A stretch of DNA of 38,200 nucleotides from an uncultured Roseobacter sp. (GCA_913054455.1 CAJXIL010000019.1:1-38200); one strand, 5' to 3'. Numbered from the stretch's first letter, positions 25,316-36,139 are shown. A program made the numbers and translations. Notes: generated by a model not told the origin, from the letters alone.

Positions 25316-25903
25316 ATGAGCGAAAAAGAGCAAATAGCCGAGGTGGAGACCTCACACCCTAGCCCAGGGCGGTTGAAAAAGACCATTGTGATGGTGGGTA
25401 TGATGGGGGCCGGAAAGACGGCGGTGGGCCGGGCCCTTGCCACGCGCCTGCAGGTGCCGTTTTTGGACAGTGACCACGAGATCGAATCTGCCGCCAATAT
25501 GACCATCCCCGAAATTTTTACCCGTGACGGTGAGGCCTTCTTTCGTCGCAAAGAACGCCAGGTTATCGCGCGGTTGCTGACGGAAGAATGCGGCGTGCTT
25601 TCTACGGGAGGCGGTGCCTTTCTGGCGGCTGAAAACCGGGAGACCATCACCCGGAATGGGGCTTCGATCTGGCTGCAAGCTGATCTTGAGGTCCTCTGGA
25701 ACCGAGTTCGGCACCGCGACACGCGCCCCTTGCTGAAAACGGCGGATCCACGTGCGACCCTGGCCGAACTCTACGCGGCGAGGGTGCCACTTTATGCCAA
25801 GGCGGATTTGACAGTGGCCTCGGATGGACAGGCCTCGATTGAAGAGATGGTTGACCGGGTGCTGGAGGCTTTGCGGTCTCGCCCCGATGTGTTGGAGAGT
25901 TAA
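25316..25903 (+). CDS. aroK: Shikimate kinase
   Basis: 195 residues. It phosphorylates shikimate with ATP in aromatic amino-acid synthesis. Walker A is GMMGAGKTAVGRAL. The shikimate-binding DSDHEIE, RDGEAFFRRKE and STGGGAFL motifs and the lid RDTRPLL are all in place. The first ~20 residues are an N-terminal extension common in alphaproteobacteria. aroB follows after 2 bp, the usual aroKB order. The 81-bp gap to the minus-strand genes holds the promoter. Confidence 0.95.
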   Translation: MSEKEQIAEVETSHPSPGRLKKTIVMVGMMGAGKTAVGRALATRLQVPFLDSDHEIESAANMTIPEIFTRDGEAFFRRKERQVIARLLTEECGVLSTGGGAFLAAENRETITRNGASIWLQADLEVLWNRVRHRDTRPLLKTADPRATLAELYAARVPLYAKADLTVASDGQASIEEMVDRVLEALRSRPDVLES

Positions 25904-25905
25904 AC

Positions 25906-27027
25906 ATGGAAAAGATCGTACATGTGCCCCTAGAGGGGCGCGCCTATGACGTGGTGATCGGGCCGGGACTGTTGCACGGTGTCGGTGCGCGGGTCGCGCC
26001 GTTTCTAATACGGTCGCGTGTGGCGGTTTTAACAGATGAAACAGTTGCGGATCTGCATCTGGAAACCCTCCGTCAAGGATTGAGCGCGGCAGGGATAGAT
26101 ATGGTCTCCCTTGCCTTGCCCGCAGGAGAGAGCACCAAGGGCTGGCCTGAGTTCACCCGCGCGGTGGAATGGCTGCTGGAGCAAAAGGTCGAACGCAATG
26201 ACGTAGTGATTGCTTTTGGTGGTGGTGTGATTGGCGATCTGGCGGGCTTTGCGGCCTCAGTTCTGCGCAGGGGGGTGCGGTTTGTGCAAATTCCTACCTC
26301 GCTATTGGCGCAGGTGGACAGTTCAGTTGGGGGGAAGACCGGCATCAATGCGCCACAGGGCAAAAACCTGATTGGGGCCTTTCACCAGCCCACATTGGTG
26401 CTGGCCGATACCGAAGTGCTGGGCACGCTCACAGCGCGCGATTTCCTTGCCGGGTATGGTGAGGTGGTCAAATACGGTATGTTGGGCGATGCAGATTTTT
26501 TTGCCTGGTTGGAAGAGATGGGGCCAAAGCTGGCCTCTGGCGATATGGCTGCCCGGGTTGAGGCGGTGGCCCGGTCGGTGCAGATGAAGGCCGATATCGT
26601 CGTGCGTGATGAGACTGAGCAGGGTGACCGTGCTCTGCTGAACCTAGGCCATACCTTTGGTCATGCCCTGGAGGCCGCAACCGGTTATTCAAGTCGTTTG
26701 CTACATGGTGAGGGCGTTGCCATTGGCTGCGCTATGGCTTTTGAGCTCTCCTCCCGTCTGGGCCTGTGCAGCCAGGAAGACCCAAGCCGGGTGCGGGCGC
26801 ATCTGAAAGCCATGGGGATGAAGACTGATCTGTCGGATATCGAAGGCTCCCTTCCGGATGCGGAGGCGCTGTTAAGCTTGATGGGGCAGGACAAAAAGGT
26901 GGTGGACGGCCAGCTGCGGTTTATTCTCGCGCGCGGCATTGGCGAGGCTTTTGTGACGGCAGATGTCCCCAAGTCGGCCGTGCTCGCGGTGCTGGAAGAT
27001 GCGCTGGCGGAGTGCACATCAAGTTAG
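25906..27027 (+). CDS. aroB: 3-dehydroquinate synthase
   Basis: 373 residues; it converts DAHP to 3-dehydroquinate with NAD and a metal ion. NAD-binding FGGGVIGDLAGFAA and the substrate motif VDSSVGGKTGIN are present. The metal ligands appear as the Glu in GYGEVVKYG, the His in LNLGHTFGHALE and the His in LLHGEGVAIG. It starts 2 bp after aroK, so the two form an operon. No clear terminator follows; the next kilobase holds a lysozyme fragment and no intact gene. Confidence 0.96.
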   Translation: MEKIVHVPLEGRAYDVVIGPGLLHGVGARVAPFLIRSRVAVLTDETVADLHLETLRQGLSAAGIDMVSLALPAGESTKGWPEFTRAVEWLLEQKVERNDVVIAFGGGVIGDLAGFAASVLRRGVRFVQIPTSLLAQVDSSVGGKTGINAPQGKNLIGAFHQPTLVLADTEVLGTLTARDFLAGYGEVVKYGMLGDADFFAWLEEMGPKLASGDMAARVEAVARSVQMKADIVVRDETEQGDRALLNLGHTFGHALEAATGYSSRLLHGEGVAIGCAMAFELSSRLGLCSQEDPSRVRAHLKAMGMKTDLSDIEGSLPDAEALLSLMGQDKKVVDGQLRFILARGIGEAFVTADVPKSAVLAVLEDALAECTSS

Positions 27028-27228
27028 ACCAGGCTGGAAAGGAAATCTGTGGCCGCTGCAGGGAATTTGCCCGCTTCGCCAGACCCTTTTCTGTTACGGC
27101 ATGTTTAGCGACCCAGATCTAGGTCAAGGCAAATGGCGTTGCGTGATTTTGGGCGCCTCCTCATGTCTTTTGTCGCGCCAACCGCTGCCGCTGCTTAAAA
27201 AGTCAGGAAATTGACGCCTACGTTTTAG

Positions 27229-27552
27229 CGCGCGCCGTGCTTACGTTCCGTCAAATGTGATCTCCTAAAGTGTCCAGGTTCTGACCTGGGGCCGTTTCGC
27301 CGCGATCAGCGCGGAGCCATCAAGACCTGTAGCCTTGGCCTGATCGCAGGCAGTGGTATCGCGCTTTCTTCGGTGTGGGGTTTTATTTGGGGATGGGAAG
27401 GGCTGCGCCAGCAGGCCTATCGCGACGTGGTGGGCGTTTGGACGGTCTGCTATGGGAAAACCAAGGGAGTCAAATCCGGTGACCGCTTTAGCAAAGCCCA
27501 ATGTGACCAGATGTTGGCTGCTGAGACCCTGATTTATGAAACTGCGCTGTAA
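27229..27552 (+). pseudogene. Phage-type lysozyme (GH24), N-terminal fragment
   Basis: The frame ending in TAA at 27550-27552 contains an N-terminal hydrophobic segment (LGLIAGSGIALSSVWGFIWG) and then EGLRQQAYRDVVGVWT with VCYGKT. The catalytic triad spacing of phage lysozymes, Glu-8-Asp-5-Thr, is exact. After about 40 more residues it stops at ETAL, where intact enzymes continue for about 90 residues. Sequence to about 27840 has further short open frames (KAIIAEAKGRVCANAKLA) but no recognisable continuation. No start codon with a ribosome-binding site is clear. It is a prophage remnant between aroB and the porin. Confidence 0.65.
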
Positions 27553-28046
27553 GGTGGGAGTTGGTCAAGGCGATCATTGCTGAAGCGAAGGGACGCGTTT
27601 GTGCCAATGCAAAGCTGGCCACAATCTCGCAGATCCTGGCAAAACCCGATTGGGAGGAGGGGGAGTGATATTGGAACAGGCGGTGGAACCTGGGCGCGAT
27701 TGGAAAAGATTGCGCACGCTGACAGCATCAAAAAAGACAAAATACGAATCCGTGATGCGCCACAAATATGTTCAATCCATTGTGAGTTTCGCTGGGCGCA
27801 ATGCTGCATTGCTCTGGGCGCAGGCGCTACGTGACTTAGTTCACTTACGCTTGTTTCAGCGTTACTGAAAATCGCCGACAAGTGAGCTGAAATTGCATTT
27901 TTTCGCCGATTTTTCCCCCATGGCAAAGCGGAATTAATTTCAAGACTGCGCCCTAAAAAATCTGATTGTTATAAAACCTACGAGGAACGGATCCCTGGGA
28001 TGGGGGGAAGACGGGCCACAAAAGTTCAATCAGGAGACTCAGATCC
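27553..28046. other. Non-coding or decayed stretch before the porin
   Basis: Overlapping short frames on the plus strand (27577-27834, 27599-27868) show no family I recognise and are probably decayed phage sequence. The last ~170 bp are AT-rich and probably hold the porin promoter, with a ribosome-binding aggaga about 10 bp before its ATG. Confidence 0.5.
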
Positions 28047-29165
28047 ATGAGCACCAAACTCGTATTGCGCAGCGGCGCGGCTGTCGCCGCAGCTTTGCTC
28101 GCAGCCCCGGCATTTGCGGGCCCCACCTACACCAATGACAACGGCGGTAGCTTCCGCTGGTATGGTCAGTTTAACCCATCCTTCCAGTCTTTCGACGACG
28201 GTGTCGAAGAGTACAACCGCGCCTCTGACAACTCCTCGTCGAACTCGCGGATCGGTTTCTGGGTTGAACAGGCATTTGGCGAGAACACGCTGAAGTTCCG
28301 TTTTGAGACAGCCTTTGGTTTCCGCGCATCCGATGGCACAAGCCAGACCTCCAAGGGTGACGTCACCAGCTGGAGCCGGACCAACCTGCGTCACGTTGAT
28401 CTGCAGTTTGAAACCGCGAAATACGGCACCTTCTCTGCTGGTCAGGGTTCTATGGCATCTGACGGTATCACTGGCGCGGACTTCTCTGGAACCGGTCTTG
28501 GAGCAGGTGTGTCTGTTGCGGATATCGGAGGTGGCTATGCCTTCCGTACTTCTACCGGTGCCTTGAGCGGTGTTTCCATTGGCGATGCGTTCACAGATCT
28601 GGATGGCTCGCGCCTGGGCCGTCTGCGCTATGACAGCAACAACTATGGCGGCTTCACCTTCTCGGCATCTTACGGGACCGATATTCTTGCGACCAACAAC
28701 GATCGCGAAACCTATGACGTCGCTGTACGCTACAGCAATGACGATCTGGGCGCCTTTGCCCTGGAAGCAGGTCTTGCTGCTGCCTGGACTGAACAGACAG
28801 GCCGCCAGGATCGCCGCGATGTTTCTGGTTCGGTTTCTGTGCTTCACAAAGATACCGGTCTGTCGATGACTGTCGCAGCTGGTGATCGCGATATCTCCGG
28901 CGACTACTCCTATGCCAAACTTGGCTATTCCGCGGACCTCATCGCTGCTGGCTCGACCTCTTTCTCGGTCGACTACTATGATGGTTCCGATCTCGTAACC
29001 GCCGGCGACTCCTCGGAGTCCTGGGGTATTGCAGCGGTGCAAAAAATCGACCGTTTCAACCTAGAAACTTACATCGCTTACCGTGACTATTCCTACTCTG
29101 ACACATCGGCGACCAGCTATCAGGATGCAAACGTAATCCTGGCCGGCGCTCGCTGGAAGTTCTGA
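28047..29165 (+). CDS. Outer-membrane porin
   Basis: 372 residues. A signal peptide (VLRSGAAVAAALLAAPAFA) is cleaved before GPTYTNDNGG. The mature part is a beta-barrel with alternating strands, for example GSFRWYGQFNPSFQSF and GFWVEQAFGENTLKFRFETA. It ends in Phe after AGARWKF, the standard outer-membrane insertion signal. It resembles the general porins of Rhodobacteraceae, letting small hydrophilic solutes pass. An aggaga ribosome-binding site and an AT-rich leader suggest strong expression, and a terminator follows at 29198-29232. Pore selectivity cannot be read from the sequence. Confidence 0.9.
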   Translation: MSTKLVLRSGAAVAAALLAAPAFAGPTYTNDNGGSFRWYGQFNPSFQSFDDGVEEYNRASDNSSSNSRIGFWVEQAFGENTLKFRFETAFGFRASDGTSQTSKGDVTSWSRTNLRHVDLQFETAKYGTFSAGQGSMASDGITGADFSGTGLGAGVSVADIGGGYAFRTSTGALSGVSIGDAFTDLDGSRLGRLRYDSNNYGGFTFSASYGTDILATNNDRETYDVAVRYSNDDLGAFALEAGLAAAWTEQTGRQDRRDVSGSVSVLHKDTGLSMTVAAGDRDISGDYSYAKLGYSADLIAAGSTSFSVDYYDGSDLVTAGDSSESWGIAAVQKIDRFNLETYIAYRDYSYSDTSATSYQDANVILAGARWKF

Positions 29166-29197
29166 AGACAGATCTCCCCTCAGTTTTCAAAACCCAG

Positions 29198-29232
29198 AGC
29201 ACGTCCCCAGATTGGGGGCGTGCTTTTTGTTT
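29198..29232 (+). terminator. Rho-independent terminator after the porin
   Basis: An 11-bp stem (agcacgtcccc with gggggcgtgct, one G-T pair) over an agatt loop is followed by ttttgttt. It begins 33 bp after the porin stop. Confidence 0.9.
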
Positions 29233-29379
29233 GTGCAGTGAAAAAACCGAAGGAATTTTGGCTTTGAGAGGGGGAAACCAGCAATGGCACTTGCACCACG
29301 CCGCCAGTAACAATAGAAGGCCTCAAATTGTCTGGGGGCGGTGCCTGCGCACACGCTCCGAATCTCTATGGGGTATAAC

Positions 29380-30711
29380 ATGCAGGTCACCGAGACGCTG
29401 AACGAAGGTCTGAAACGCGGCTACGCCATCACGGTCACGGCTGCCGAACTGGACGCCAAGGTCAATGAAAAGCTGACAGAGGCCCAGCCGGAAATCGAAA
29501 TGAAGGGTTTCCGCAAAGGCAAAGTGCCTATGGCACTGCTGAAAAAGCAGTTTGGTCAGAAGATGATCGGCGAAGCGATGCAGGAAACCATCGATGGCGC
29601 CATGAACGAGCACTTTGAAAAGTCCGGCGACCGCCCTGCGATGCAGCCCGACGTCAAAATGACCAATGAAGATTGGAAAGAAGGCGACGACGTTGCCGTT
29701 GATATGTCCTACGAGGCTCTGCCAGAAATTCCAGAAGTCGACCTGTCCGGTGTGACACTGGAAAAGTTGGTTGTGAAGGCAGAAGACGAAGCCGTCACCG
29801 AAGCACTGGAAAACCTGGCTCAGAACGCACAGGAATTCGAAGCCCGCGAAGAAGCAGCAGCTTCTGAGGATGGTGACCAGGTTGTCATCGATTTCCTCGG
29901 CAAAGTAGACGGCGAAGCCTTTGAAGGCGGCGCGGCTGACGACTACCCACTGGTTCTTGGCTCCAACTCCTTCATCCCCGGTTTCGAAGAGCAGCTGGTT
30001 GGCGTGAAGGCTGGCGACGAAAAAGACGTCTCCGTGACCTTCCCCGAAGAGTATCAGGCCGAGCACCTGGCGGGCAAAGAAGCGGTATTCTCTTGCACCA
30101 TCAAAGAAGTCAAAGCGCCCAAGGCTGCTGAGATCAACGACGAGATGGCGAAGAAATTTGGCGCCGAAGACCTGGAAGGTTTGAAAGGCCAGATCCGTGA
30201 GCGTCTGGAATCCGAATACGCCGGTGCCGCCCGTGCCGTGATGAAACGCGCCACTCTGGACAAGCTGGACGAGCTGGTTTCCTTTGATCTGCCGCCCTCG
30301 CTGGTCGAAGCTGAAGCGAAACAAATCGCGCATCAGCTGTGGCATGAAGATCACCCAGAGGTTGAAGGTCACGATCACGGCGACATCGAGACCACAGAAG
30401 AGCACACCTCTCTGGCAGAGCGTCGCGTACGCCTCGGCCTGCTGCTCGCAGAACTGGGTCAGAAAGCCGAAGTCGAAGTGACCGACGCTGAAATGACCCA
30501 GGCCATTATGGCACAGGCGCGTCAATACCCAGGTCAGGAACGTCAGTTCTTTGAATTCATCCAGCAGAATGCCCAGATGCAGCAGCAACTGCGCGCGCCT
30601 CTGTTTGAAGACAAAGTTATCGATCACCTGTTTGAATCTGCAACGGTTGAAGAAAAAGAAGTTTCCAAAGAGGAACTTCAAAAAGCTGTTGAAGCTCTGG
30701 AAGACGAATAA
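29380..30711 (+). CDS. tig: Trigger factor
   Basis: 443 residues; a ribosome-bound chaperone and peptidyl-prolyl isomerase acting on nascent chains. The N-terminal ribosome-binding domain has the signature GFRKGKVP. The FKBP-type isomerase domain (about 160-245) has [20 protein letters not shown] and FIPGFEEQL. The C-terminal helical chaperone arms follow. The start is set at ATG 29380 because the family begins [10 protein letters not shown]; upstream in-frame codons from 29341 are not family-like. The ribosome-binding site is weak (tggggt). A candidate promoter is TTGCAC (29291-29296) with TAGAAG 17 bp later. A strong terminator follows. Confidence 0.95.
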   Translation: MQVTETLNEGLKRGYAITVTAAELDAKVNEKLTEAQPEIEMKGFRKGKVPMALLKKQFGQKMIGEAMQETIDGAMNEHFEKSGDRPAMQPDVKMTNEDWKEGDDVAVDMSYEALPEIPEVDLSGVTLEKLVVKAEDEAVTEALENLAQNAQEFEAREEAAASEDGDQVVIDFLGKVDGEAFEGGAADDYPLVLGSNSFIPGFEEQLVGVKAGDEKDVSVTFPEEYQAEHLAGKEAVFSCTIKEVKAPKAAEINDEMAKKFGAEDLEGLKGQIRERLESEYAGAARAVMKRATLDKLDELVSFDLPPSLVEAEAKQIAHQLWHEDHPEVEGHDHGDIETTEEHTSLAERRVRLGLLLAELGQKAEVEVTDAEMTQAIMAQARQYPGQERQFFEFIQQNAQMQQQLRAPLFEDKVIDHLFESATVEEKEVSKEELQKAVEALEDE

Positions 30712-30734
30712 ATCTTTTACAGTTAGAACTATTG

Positions 30735-30764
30735 GGGCCGCCTATTGGGCGGCCCTTTTCTTTT
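30735..30764 (+). terminator. Rho-independent terminator after tig
   Basis: Arms gggccgcc and ggcggccc pair perfectly, followed by ttttctttt, 23 bp after the tig stop. Confidence 0.93.
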
Positions 30765-30907
30765 GGGGATATACTAAATTTACCTGATGTTTCGGATTTT
30801 CTAAATCTACTCCGATGAATGTAATGCAAAAAGCTGAGCACAACTAAGGGTATCGTAAGTCTTTGGTCTCATCCTGATAGTAGTTTTGATTCTTACAGGA
30901 TGCAGTA

Positions 30908-33325
30908 ATGGCTGATAGCTCTTCGAAAAAAATACGGAGATTTTCTCTTTCTAGTGTGAAGACGAAAACCAAAGTTATGTCCGCTGCATTAGTCCCCTTG
31001 GTTTTGATTGCTGCCGTCGGCGGGTTGACCGTGTATGATCTCCAAAAGATGGAGGAAACCTCCCACAAGGTTGAACATACACAGCATATTCTGGACGAGG
31101 TCGCGCATCTCACTTCAGGCGCGCTTGAGATGGAAGCAAGCCTGCGAGGCTATCTCTTGGCTGGGCAGGAGCAATATTTGGCGCCCTATGAACACGGCGC
31201 TACCGAGACCTTTGCGGCCTTTGAAGTGCTTTATGGGACACTGAGTGACGAGCCCGAAATGGTAGAGCGTTTGACCCAGGCGGAGAACACCCTGCGTGCC
31301 TGGCAGTCCGAAGTTGCGGACGAGGCGATTCAACTACGCCGCGATATTGGGGACGCTATGACCATGAATGATATGGCCGCCCAGGTGAAAGCGGCCAAAG
31401 GCGAAGCGTTTTTCAGCGCATTCCGCTCTGAAATTGAACAGTTCATCGAAGAAGAGGAGGTACGCCTCGCGGATCGCCGCCAGGTGTTTATGACTTTGGT
31501 AAAGACCGGCATTGCCAGCCCTGACTTTCTAAACAGCTCGCTGGAAGCGGTAGAGGTGGCGCATTCGACCATTAGTGAAGCCAAGGATCTCTTGGCTGTT
31601 TCTGCAGATATGGAGTCCGGTATGCGTGGGTTTCTTCTGGCAGGGGAAGACGCGTTTTTGGAGCCCTATACCCAAGGCATAGAGGCTTTTGACAAATTGA
31701 TCTCTGGTCTGTTGGAGAAGTCGACTGAGAGTCTGATGCAGGAAATCCGGGTCAAAAAGATGGCAAAAACCATCGCGGATTGGCGTGAACAGGCGGTTGA
31801 GCCGCTGCTGCAATTGCGTCGAGAGATTGGCGATGCCAAGACGATGGATGATATGGCTGACTTTGTCCGTGAAGGGCGCGGAGCTGCATATTTTGCCGAA
31901 TTCATGGATATCATCTCTGCTTTTGAGGCGGAGGAGCAGGCCTTGATGCAGGCGCGCCGGGCGGACAACTTGGCGATCTCCGCGCAAGCTCAGACCATGA
32001 TACCTGTCGCGATCGCAGTCGCTATTCTTCTAGGTGGTGCATTTGCATTGATCATCGGCACCGGCCTTGCACGCGCGGTGAACCGTATCACAGGATCTAT
32101 GAAAGGTCTGGCGGATGGCGACAATACCGTTGAAATTCGTGGTCAGGAACGGGGCGATGAAGTCGGCGAAATGGCGCGAGCGCTTGATGTCTTTCGGGAT
32201 GCCCTGGTTGAGATGCAGGCCTTGGAGCAGAAAAAGGCTGAAGGTCGCGATGCCGAGCTGAACCATGTGGTGGAGCGATTGACAACGGAGCTGTCGCAGC
32301 TGTCCAAGGGCAATCTTCAGGCGCAGATCAAGGAGCAGTTCCCAGAGGATTACGAAAAGCTGCGTAGCGATTTCAATAATACCGTTCAGAACCTGCATAA
32401 TATCGTTGGTCAGGTTATGGACACATCCAGCAGTATTGGGAATGGCGCGGTTGAAATCAGCCAGGCTTCGCAGGATCTGTCACATCGCACCGAAAGCCAG
32501 GCGGCTACTCTGGAGGAAACAGCTGCTGCACTGGATGAGCTGACAGCTTCGGTCAAATCTGCGGCTGAGGGGGCAAAAGCCGTGGAAACGACCATGGAAG
32601 CAGCCCGCGTTGAGGCTCAGAGCAGCGATGCAGTGGTTCAGAAAGCTGTGGCTGCAATGACTGAAATCGAAAGTTCCTCTGAGAGTATTTCGCAGATTAT
32701 CTCAGTGATTGACGATATCGCCTTTCAGACTAACCTCTTGGCGTTGAATGCCGGTGTTGAAGCTGCCCGTGCTGGCGAGGCTGGTCGCGGGTTTGCGGTT
32801 GTGGCCAGCGAGGTTCGTGCCCTGGCACAGCGGTCCTCTGATGCGGCGATGGAGATCAAAACGCTGATTGATGACAGTAGCAAACAGGTCGAACGCGGGG
32901 TTGATCTGGTGGGCCGGGCAGGCGGTGCATTGCAGAACATTGTGGAACAAGTGAGCCGGATTTCCGTTCAGATCTCTGGTATTGCTGAAGGCGCAGTGGA
33001 GCAGTCCACAGGGCTGAATGAGATTAACTCTGGTATGATACAGCTTGACCAGGTGACCCAGCAGAATGCTGCCATGGTTGAAGAGGCAACCGCCGCTAGC
33101 ATGTTGCTGAAAACGGATGCCGGCAAACTGGTGGAGCTGATGGGGAGCTTTGAGATTGAAGACACGCCCCAAACCGCGCCTTTGCTAGGTCCTTCCGGGC
33201 CTGAAGCACCTGCATTGGATCTGGGGGGCTTTGAGAGCCAAGAGGGCTGGGAGGATGTTGCAGAGGATCATCCCGCGCTGGCAGCCACTGGCACCGACGG
33301 GGTGCGTGGCTGGGAGGATTTCTGA
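30908..33325 (+). CDS. Methyl-accepting chemotaxis protein with two tandem CHASE3 sensor units
   Basis: 805 residues. Membrane helix 1 is at about 24-44 and helix 2 at about 363-386. The periplasmic region holds two CHASE3-like repeats with an exact 160-residue period: RGYLLAG at 80 and RGFLLAG at 240; RRDIGDA at 144 and RREIGDA at 304. A HAMP domain (about 385-440) leads to the signalling hairpin, whose tip is [20 protein letters not shown]. The protein ends in GWEDF, which fits the xWxxF pentapeptide that tethers CheR or CheB in adaptation. The ligand is unknown. AGGA lies about 8 bp before ATG 30908. It is monocistronic between two terminators. Confidence 0.93.
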   Translation: MADSSSKKIRRFSLSSVKTKTKVMSAALVPLVLIAAVGGLTVYDLQKMEETSHKVEHTQHILDEVAHLTSGALEMEASLRGYLLAGQEQYLAPYEHGATETFAAFEVLYGTLSDEPEMVERLTQAENTLRAWQSEVADEAIQLRRDIGDAMTMNDMAAQVKAAKGEAFFSAFRSEIEQFIEEEEVRLADRRQVFMTLVKTGIASPDFLNSSLEAVEVAHSTISEAKDLLAVSADMESGMRGFLLAGEDAFLEPYTQGIEAFDKLISGLLEKSTESLMQEIRVKKMAKTIADWREQAVEPLLQLRREIGDAKTMDDMADFVREGRGAAYFAEFMDIISAFEAEEQALMQARRADNLAISAQAQTMIPVAIAVAILLGGAFALIIGTGLARAVNRITGSMKGLADGDNTVEIRGQERGDEVGEMARALDVFRDALVEMQALEQKKAEGRDAELNHVVERLTTELSQLSKGNLQAQIKEQFPEDYEKLRSDFNNTVQNLHNIVGQVMDTSSSIGNGAVEISQASQDLSHRTESQAATLEETAAALDELTASVKSAAEGAKAVETTMEAARVEAQSSDAVVQKAVAAMTEIESSSESISQIISVIDDIAFQTNLLALNAGVEAARAGEAGRGFAVVASEVRALAQRSSDAAMEIKTLIDDSSKQVERGVDLVGRAGGALQNIVEQVSRISVQISGIAEGAVEQSTGLNEINSGMIQLDQVTQQNAAMVEEATAASMLLKTDAGKLVELMGSFEIEDTPQTAPLLGPSGPEAPALDLGGFESQEGWEDVAEDHPALAATGTDGVRGWEDF

Positions 33326-33358
33326 CCTTTCGTTCAATTCCGGATGGACACAGATGAA

Positions 33359-33395
33359 AAAGGGGCCCTGCCAGTCGGCGGGCCCCTTTGATTTT
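33359..33395. terminator. Bidirectional terminator between chemoreceptor and cpdB
   Basis: Arms aaaggggccc (33359-33368) and gggccccttt (33380-33389) pair perfectly with an inner gcc/ggc helix. T-rich sequence follows on the plus strand, and an A-rich stretch precedes it, so it can serve both convergent genes. Confidence 0.9.
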
Positions 33396-33432
33396 GTCGT
33401 TTTCTGATCAGCAGCCAGTTGGCTGTGCTCAG

Positions 33433-35391
33433 TTAAAGGTCGATCCGGAAACGGGCAAAACCCTCTGGCCCTTCGCCTGCGGGTGAAATGCTGACACCCT
33501 GAACATCTTTAACATAGTCGCTCGCCTTGGGCCCTGTATCGAACAGAACGCTGGTGTCGGGCAGGGGGGCAAAGCTCCAGTTTGCATCCGCACGGGGGCT
33601 GATGGTGCCCTTCTCGACAATATAGCGCACGATGACATCGCGATTGGTGTCTGGGCCTTCAAAGACGATTGTGTCGCCCTTGGCACCAGGGAAGTCACCA
33701 CCGCCAGAGGCACGGTAGTTGTTTGTGGCCACGATAAACTTGGCCTCTGGATCAATCGGGGCGCCGTTGAAGGTCAGGTTGATGATGCGGTTGGCATCTG
33801 GGTTTTCCAGCGCCCCCTTGCTGTTGAATTTGGAAGGCTGGCTCAGGTCGATCTGATAGCTCACGCCATCCATCACATCAAAGTTGTAGCTGGGGAATTC
33901 CGGGTTGAGCAGCAATTGATCTGCCTTGCCCGCATCCACCTGATTGAACATGCCGGCAGAGCGCTCCAACCAGTCCTTGACCTGGGCGCCAGAGACCAGA
34001 ACGGCCCGTGCGGTATTGGGGTAGAGATACAGGTCCGAGACATTCTTGATCGCAACATCGCCTTTCGGCACGTCCGTGAAATACTCAGGGCCGCCACGGC
34101 CACCGGCTTTAAAGGGCGCTGCGGCGGAGAGAATGGGCAGGCCTTCAAATTCGGTACCCTTGAGCATCTGTGCAATGTACCAGCTCTGCGCGATGGAGAC
34201 GATCTGGACCGAAGGATCATCCGCAACCAGAGCAAAGTAGCTGTGCAGAGGCGCATCGGTTTTGCCCACCGCGCGGCGCACATAGGCCAGGGTCTCGTCA
34301 TGCTCTTGCTGGACTGTGGCCAGCACCTTGGTGTCACTTTCCACCAGCGCGGTGATCGAGCGATCTTCGTTGCGTTTGGAAATAGGCCGCGCCTCGGAGG
34401 CATGGCCAACCACGCGCCACCCGCCTGCGTCGCGTTCCAGCATCAGATCGATCAGGCCCAGATGGCTGCCCCAATAGCCGCCCATGGTGGCGGGTTTGCC
34501 CTGTAGGGTGCCTTTGGTCACGTCGATCCCGTCCAGCCCGTCGTATTTCGAGGAAGGGAACACCAGGTGGCTGTGACCGGTCATGATCGCATCAATGCCG
34601 TCCACGCCTGCCAGCACCAGTGAGGCATTTTCCATGCCTTCACGCTCCTGGCCTTCGCCAATCCCAGAATGGGACAAGGCAATAATGATATCAGCGCCCT
34701 TTTCTTTCATTTCTGGCACATAGGCGCGTGCTGTCTGCAGGATGTCGCGGGCCTGCACATTGCCTTCCAGATGGCGGCGGTCCCAGTTCATTACCTGCGG
34801 CGGTACAAAGCCGATGAGGCCGATTTTGATGGCATGTTTCTGCCCGGCACCATCCGTCAGCTCACGATCCATCAGCACATAAGGCGGCAGCAGGGTCTTG
34901 TCGTCGCGCGGCGCGGCTCCAGTTTCCTTGGCGATATTGGCGCAGACCACTGGGAACTCCGCTCCGGCCAGGGATTTCATCAGGAAATCAAGCCCATAGT
35001 TGAACTCGTGATTGCCAAGGGTCGAGGCATCAAAGCCAACTGTGTTCATGGCATCAATCACAGGGTGCAGATCGCCTTCGCGCATGCCGCGCTCATAGGC
35101 GATGTAGTCCCCCATGGGGTTGCCCTGCAAAAAGTCGCCATTGTCCAGCAGAAGCGCATTTGTGGCCTCGGCCCGGATGTCATTGACAATAGAGGCGGTG
35201 CGGGCGAGCCCAACCGTATCGCGGGGTTTGTCGGCGTAGTAGTCATAGGGGAAAACATGCACATGCAAGTCTGTGGTTTCCATCAGGCGCAAGTGCACCT
35301 GATTTGAGGCCGCCTGAAGCGAGAAGGGATGCAGCGCAATAAGGCCTGCGCTGCCAGCGAGAAAGGACCGGCGGTCAAGTGAGATCGGCAT
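33433..35391 (-). CDS. cpdB: 2',3'-cyclic-nucleotide 2'-phosphodiesterase / 3'-nucleotidase
   Basis: 652 residues, periplasmic. A twin-arginine signal ([15 protein letters not shown]) suggests export folded via Tat. The metallophosphatase domain has [41 protein letters not shown] and TGHSHLVFP, giving the metal ligands. The C-terminal 5'-nucleotidase domain has [16 protein letters not shown] for nucleotide binding. It splits 2',3'-cyclic nucleotides and 3'-nucleotides to nucleosides plus phosphate. That fits a scavenging role, though no phosphate-starvation (Pho) box was identified. It is followed leftward by the shared terminator. Confidence 0.93.
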   Translation of the reverse strand: MPISLDRRSFLAGSAGLIALHPFSLQAASNQVHLRLMETTDLHVHVFPYDYYADKPRDTVGLARTASIVNDIRAEATNALLLDNGDFLQGNPMGDYIAYERGMREGDLHPVIDAMNTVGFDASTLGNHEFNYGLDFLMKSLAGAEFPVVCANIAKETGAAPRDDKTLLPPYVLMDRELTDGAGQKHAIKIGLIGFVPPQVMNWDRRHLEGNVQARDILQTARAYVPEMKEKGADIIIALSHSGIGEGQEREGMENASLVLAGVDGIDAIMTGHSHLVFPSSKYDGLDGIDVTKGTLQGKPATMGGYWGSHLGLIDLMLERDAGGWRVVGHASEARPISKRNEDRSITALVESDTKVLATVQQEHDETLAYVRRAVGKTDAPLHSYFALVADDPSVQIVSIAQSWYIAQMLKGTEFEGLPILSAAAPFKAGGRGGPEYFTDVPKGDVAIKNVSDLYLYPNTARAVLVSGAQVKDWLERSAGMFNQVDAGKADQLLLNPEFPSYNFDVMDGVSYQIDLSQPSKFNSKGALENPDANRIINLTFNGAPIDPEAKFIVATNNYRASGGGDFPGAKGDTIVFEGPDTNRDVIVRYIVEKGTISPRADANWSFAPLPDTSVLFDTGPKASDYVKDVQGVSISPAGEGPEGFARFRIDL

Positions 35392-35488
35392 GAGGAAACT
35401 CCAGTGTCATTTGCGGCGTGGATACCCGGTAACGATAACAGTAAAATGACAGGAGTGGTGCCGATTTCTGCACCAAAGGGTTGTGGAT

Positions 35489-35977
35489 CTAGTTCACCAA
35501 TCCGGTCTCTTTTAGCATGCCCCGCCGTTTGGCCTCGTAATAGTAGCCTCGCGAATAGTGTTTTACGGCTGTGTCATAATCCCCATCCGACAAAAGCCAG
35601 GCGCCGCGCAGGTATTTCACTGAAAACTCAAGATTTGTGTCGGCGTCCAGCAGATCCTCTGGCTTGCCAGAGAACCCCATGGACCGCGCAGTGGCAGGCA
35701 GGATTTGCAGCAGCCCATAATAGGGCCGGTTGACGGCCCAGGGGCGATGGGTGCTTTCTCTGATCGCCAGCCGGTGCACCAGGGGGCGGGGCACCTCGTA
35801 ATAGTCGGCCCAGTAATTGATGCTTTGGCGTAGCTCAGGGGTTTCGTTGGGATAAAGAGGCAGGGCAGGTTGCGTCTGACCGCCGCTGCCCAGGGCCTGA
35901 CTACAGGCCGTGGTTCCCAAGGGAGCCGCCAGAGAAATCAAAAGAACCAGAGTTTTACCGCTGACGTTTAAGGGCAT
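35489..35977 (-). CDS. Lytic transglycosylase (SLT domain), small exported form
   Basis: 162 residues. An N-terminal hydrophobic segment (TLVLLISLAAPLGTTA) precedes Cys25, so it is exported and may be a lipoprotein, though TTAC is a poor lipobox. The SLT fold is seen in LAIRESTHRPWAVN, with catalytic Glu74, followed by YYGLLQILPATARSMGF and LEFSVKYLRGAW. The reaction is non-hydrolytic cleavage of peptidoglycan to anhydro-muropeptides. It lies 98 bp upstream of cpdB on the same strand and may be transcribed separately. Confidence 0.88.
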   Translation of the reverse strand: MPLNVSGKTLVLLISLAAPLGTTACSQALGSGGQTQPALPLYPNETPELRQSINYWADYYEVPRPLVHRLAIRESTHRPWAVNRPYYGLLQILPATARSMGFSGKPEDLLDADTNLEFSVKYLRGAWLLSDGDYDTAVKHYSRGYYYEAKRRGMLKETGLVN

Positions 35978-36108
35978 GATGGTGAAAACTCCAGTCGATC
36001 AAGAGAGAGGTCATTGACCTGCAGAGGGATCCTAGAGGTTCCCTTTGGAAAGGAAAGAAAGCCCCGCTTGGGTCGGCGGGAACTCTCTCATGATTGGAAC
36101 CGGGGGGA

Positions 36109-36139
36109 GCCAAAACAGGGGGGATTATCCTGTTTTGGC
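36109..36139 (-). terminator. Terminator hairpin after the first glycine-zipper lipoprotein
   Basis: gccaaaacagg (36109-36119) and cctgttttggc (36129-36139) are perfectly complementary, 23 bp beyond the stop of the minus-strand gene. A second, shorter GC-rich hairpin flanked by aaagaaag on the other side (about 36054-36082) may reinforce it. Confidence 0.75.

Noticed and set aside
28026-29042. 338-codon open frame antisense to the porin
   Set aside because: No family pattern; opposite a porin with a signal peptide and terminal Phe.
29323-30681. 452-codon open frame antisense to trigger factor
   Set aside because: A codon-bias shadow: Phe-, Gln- and His-rich product without domains, lying opposite a certain gene.
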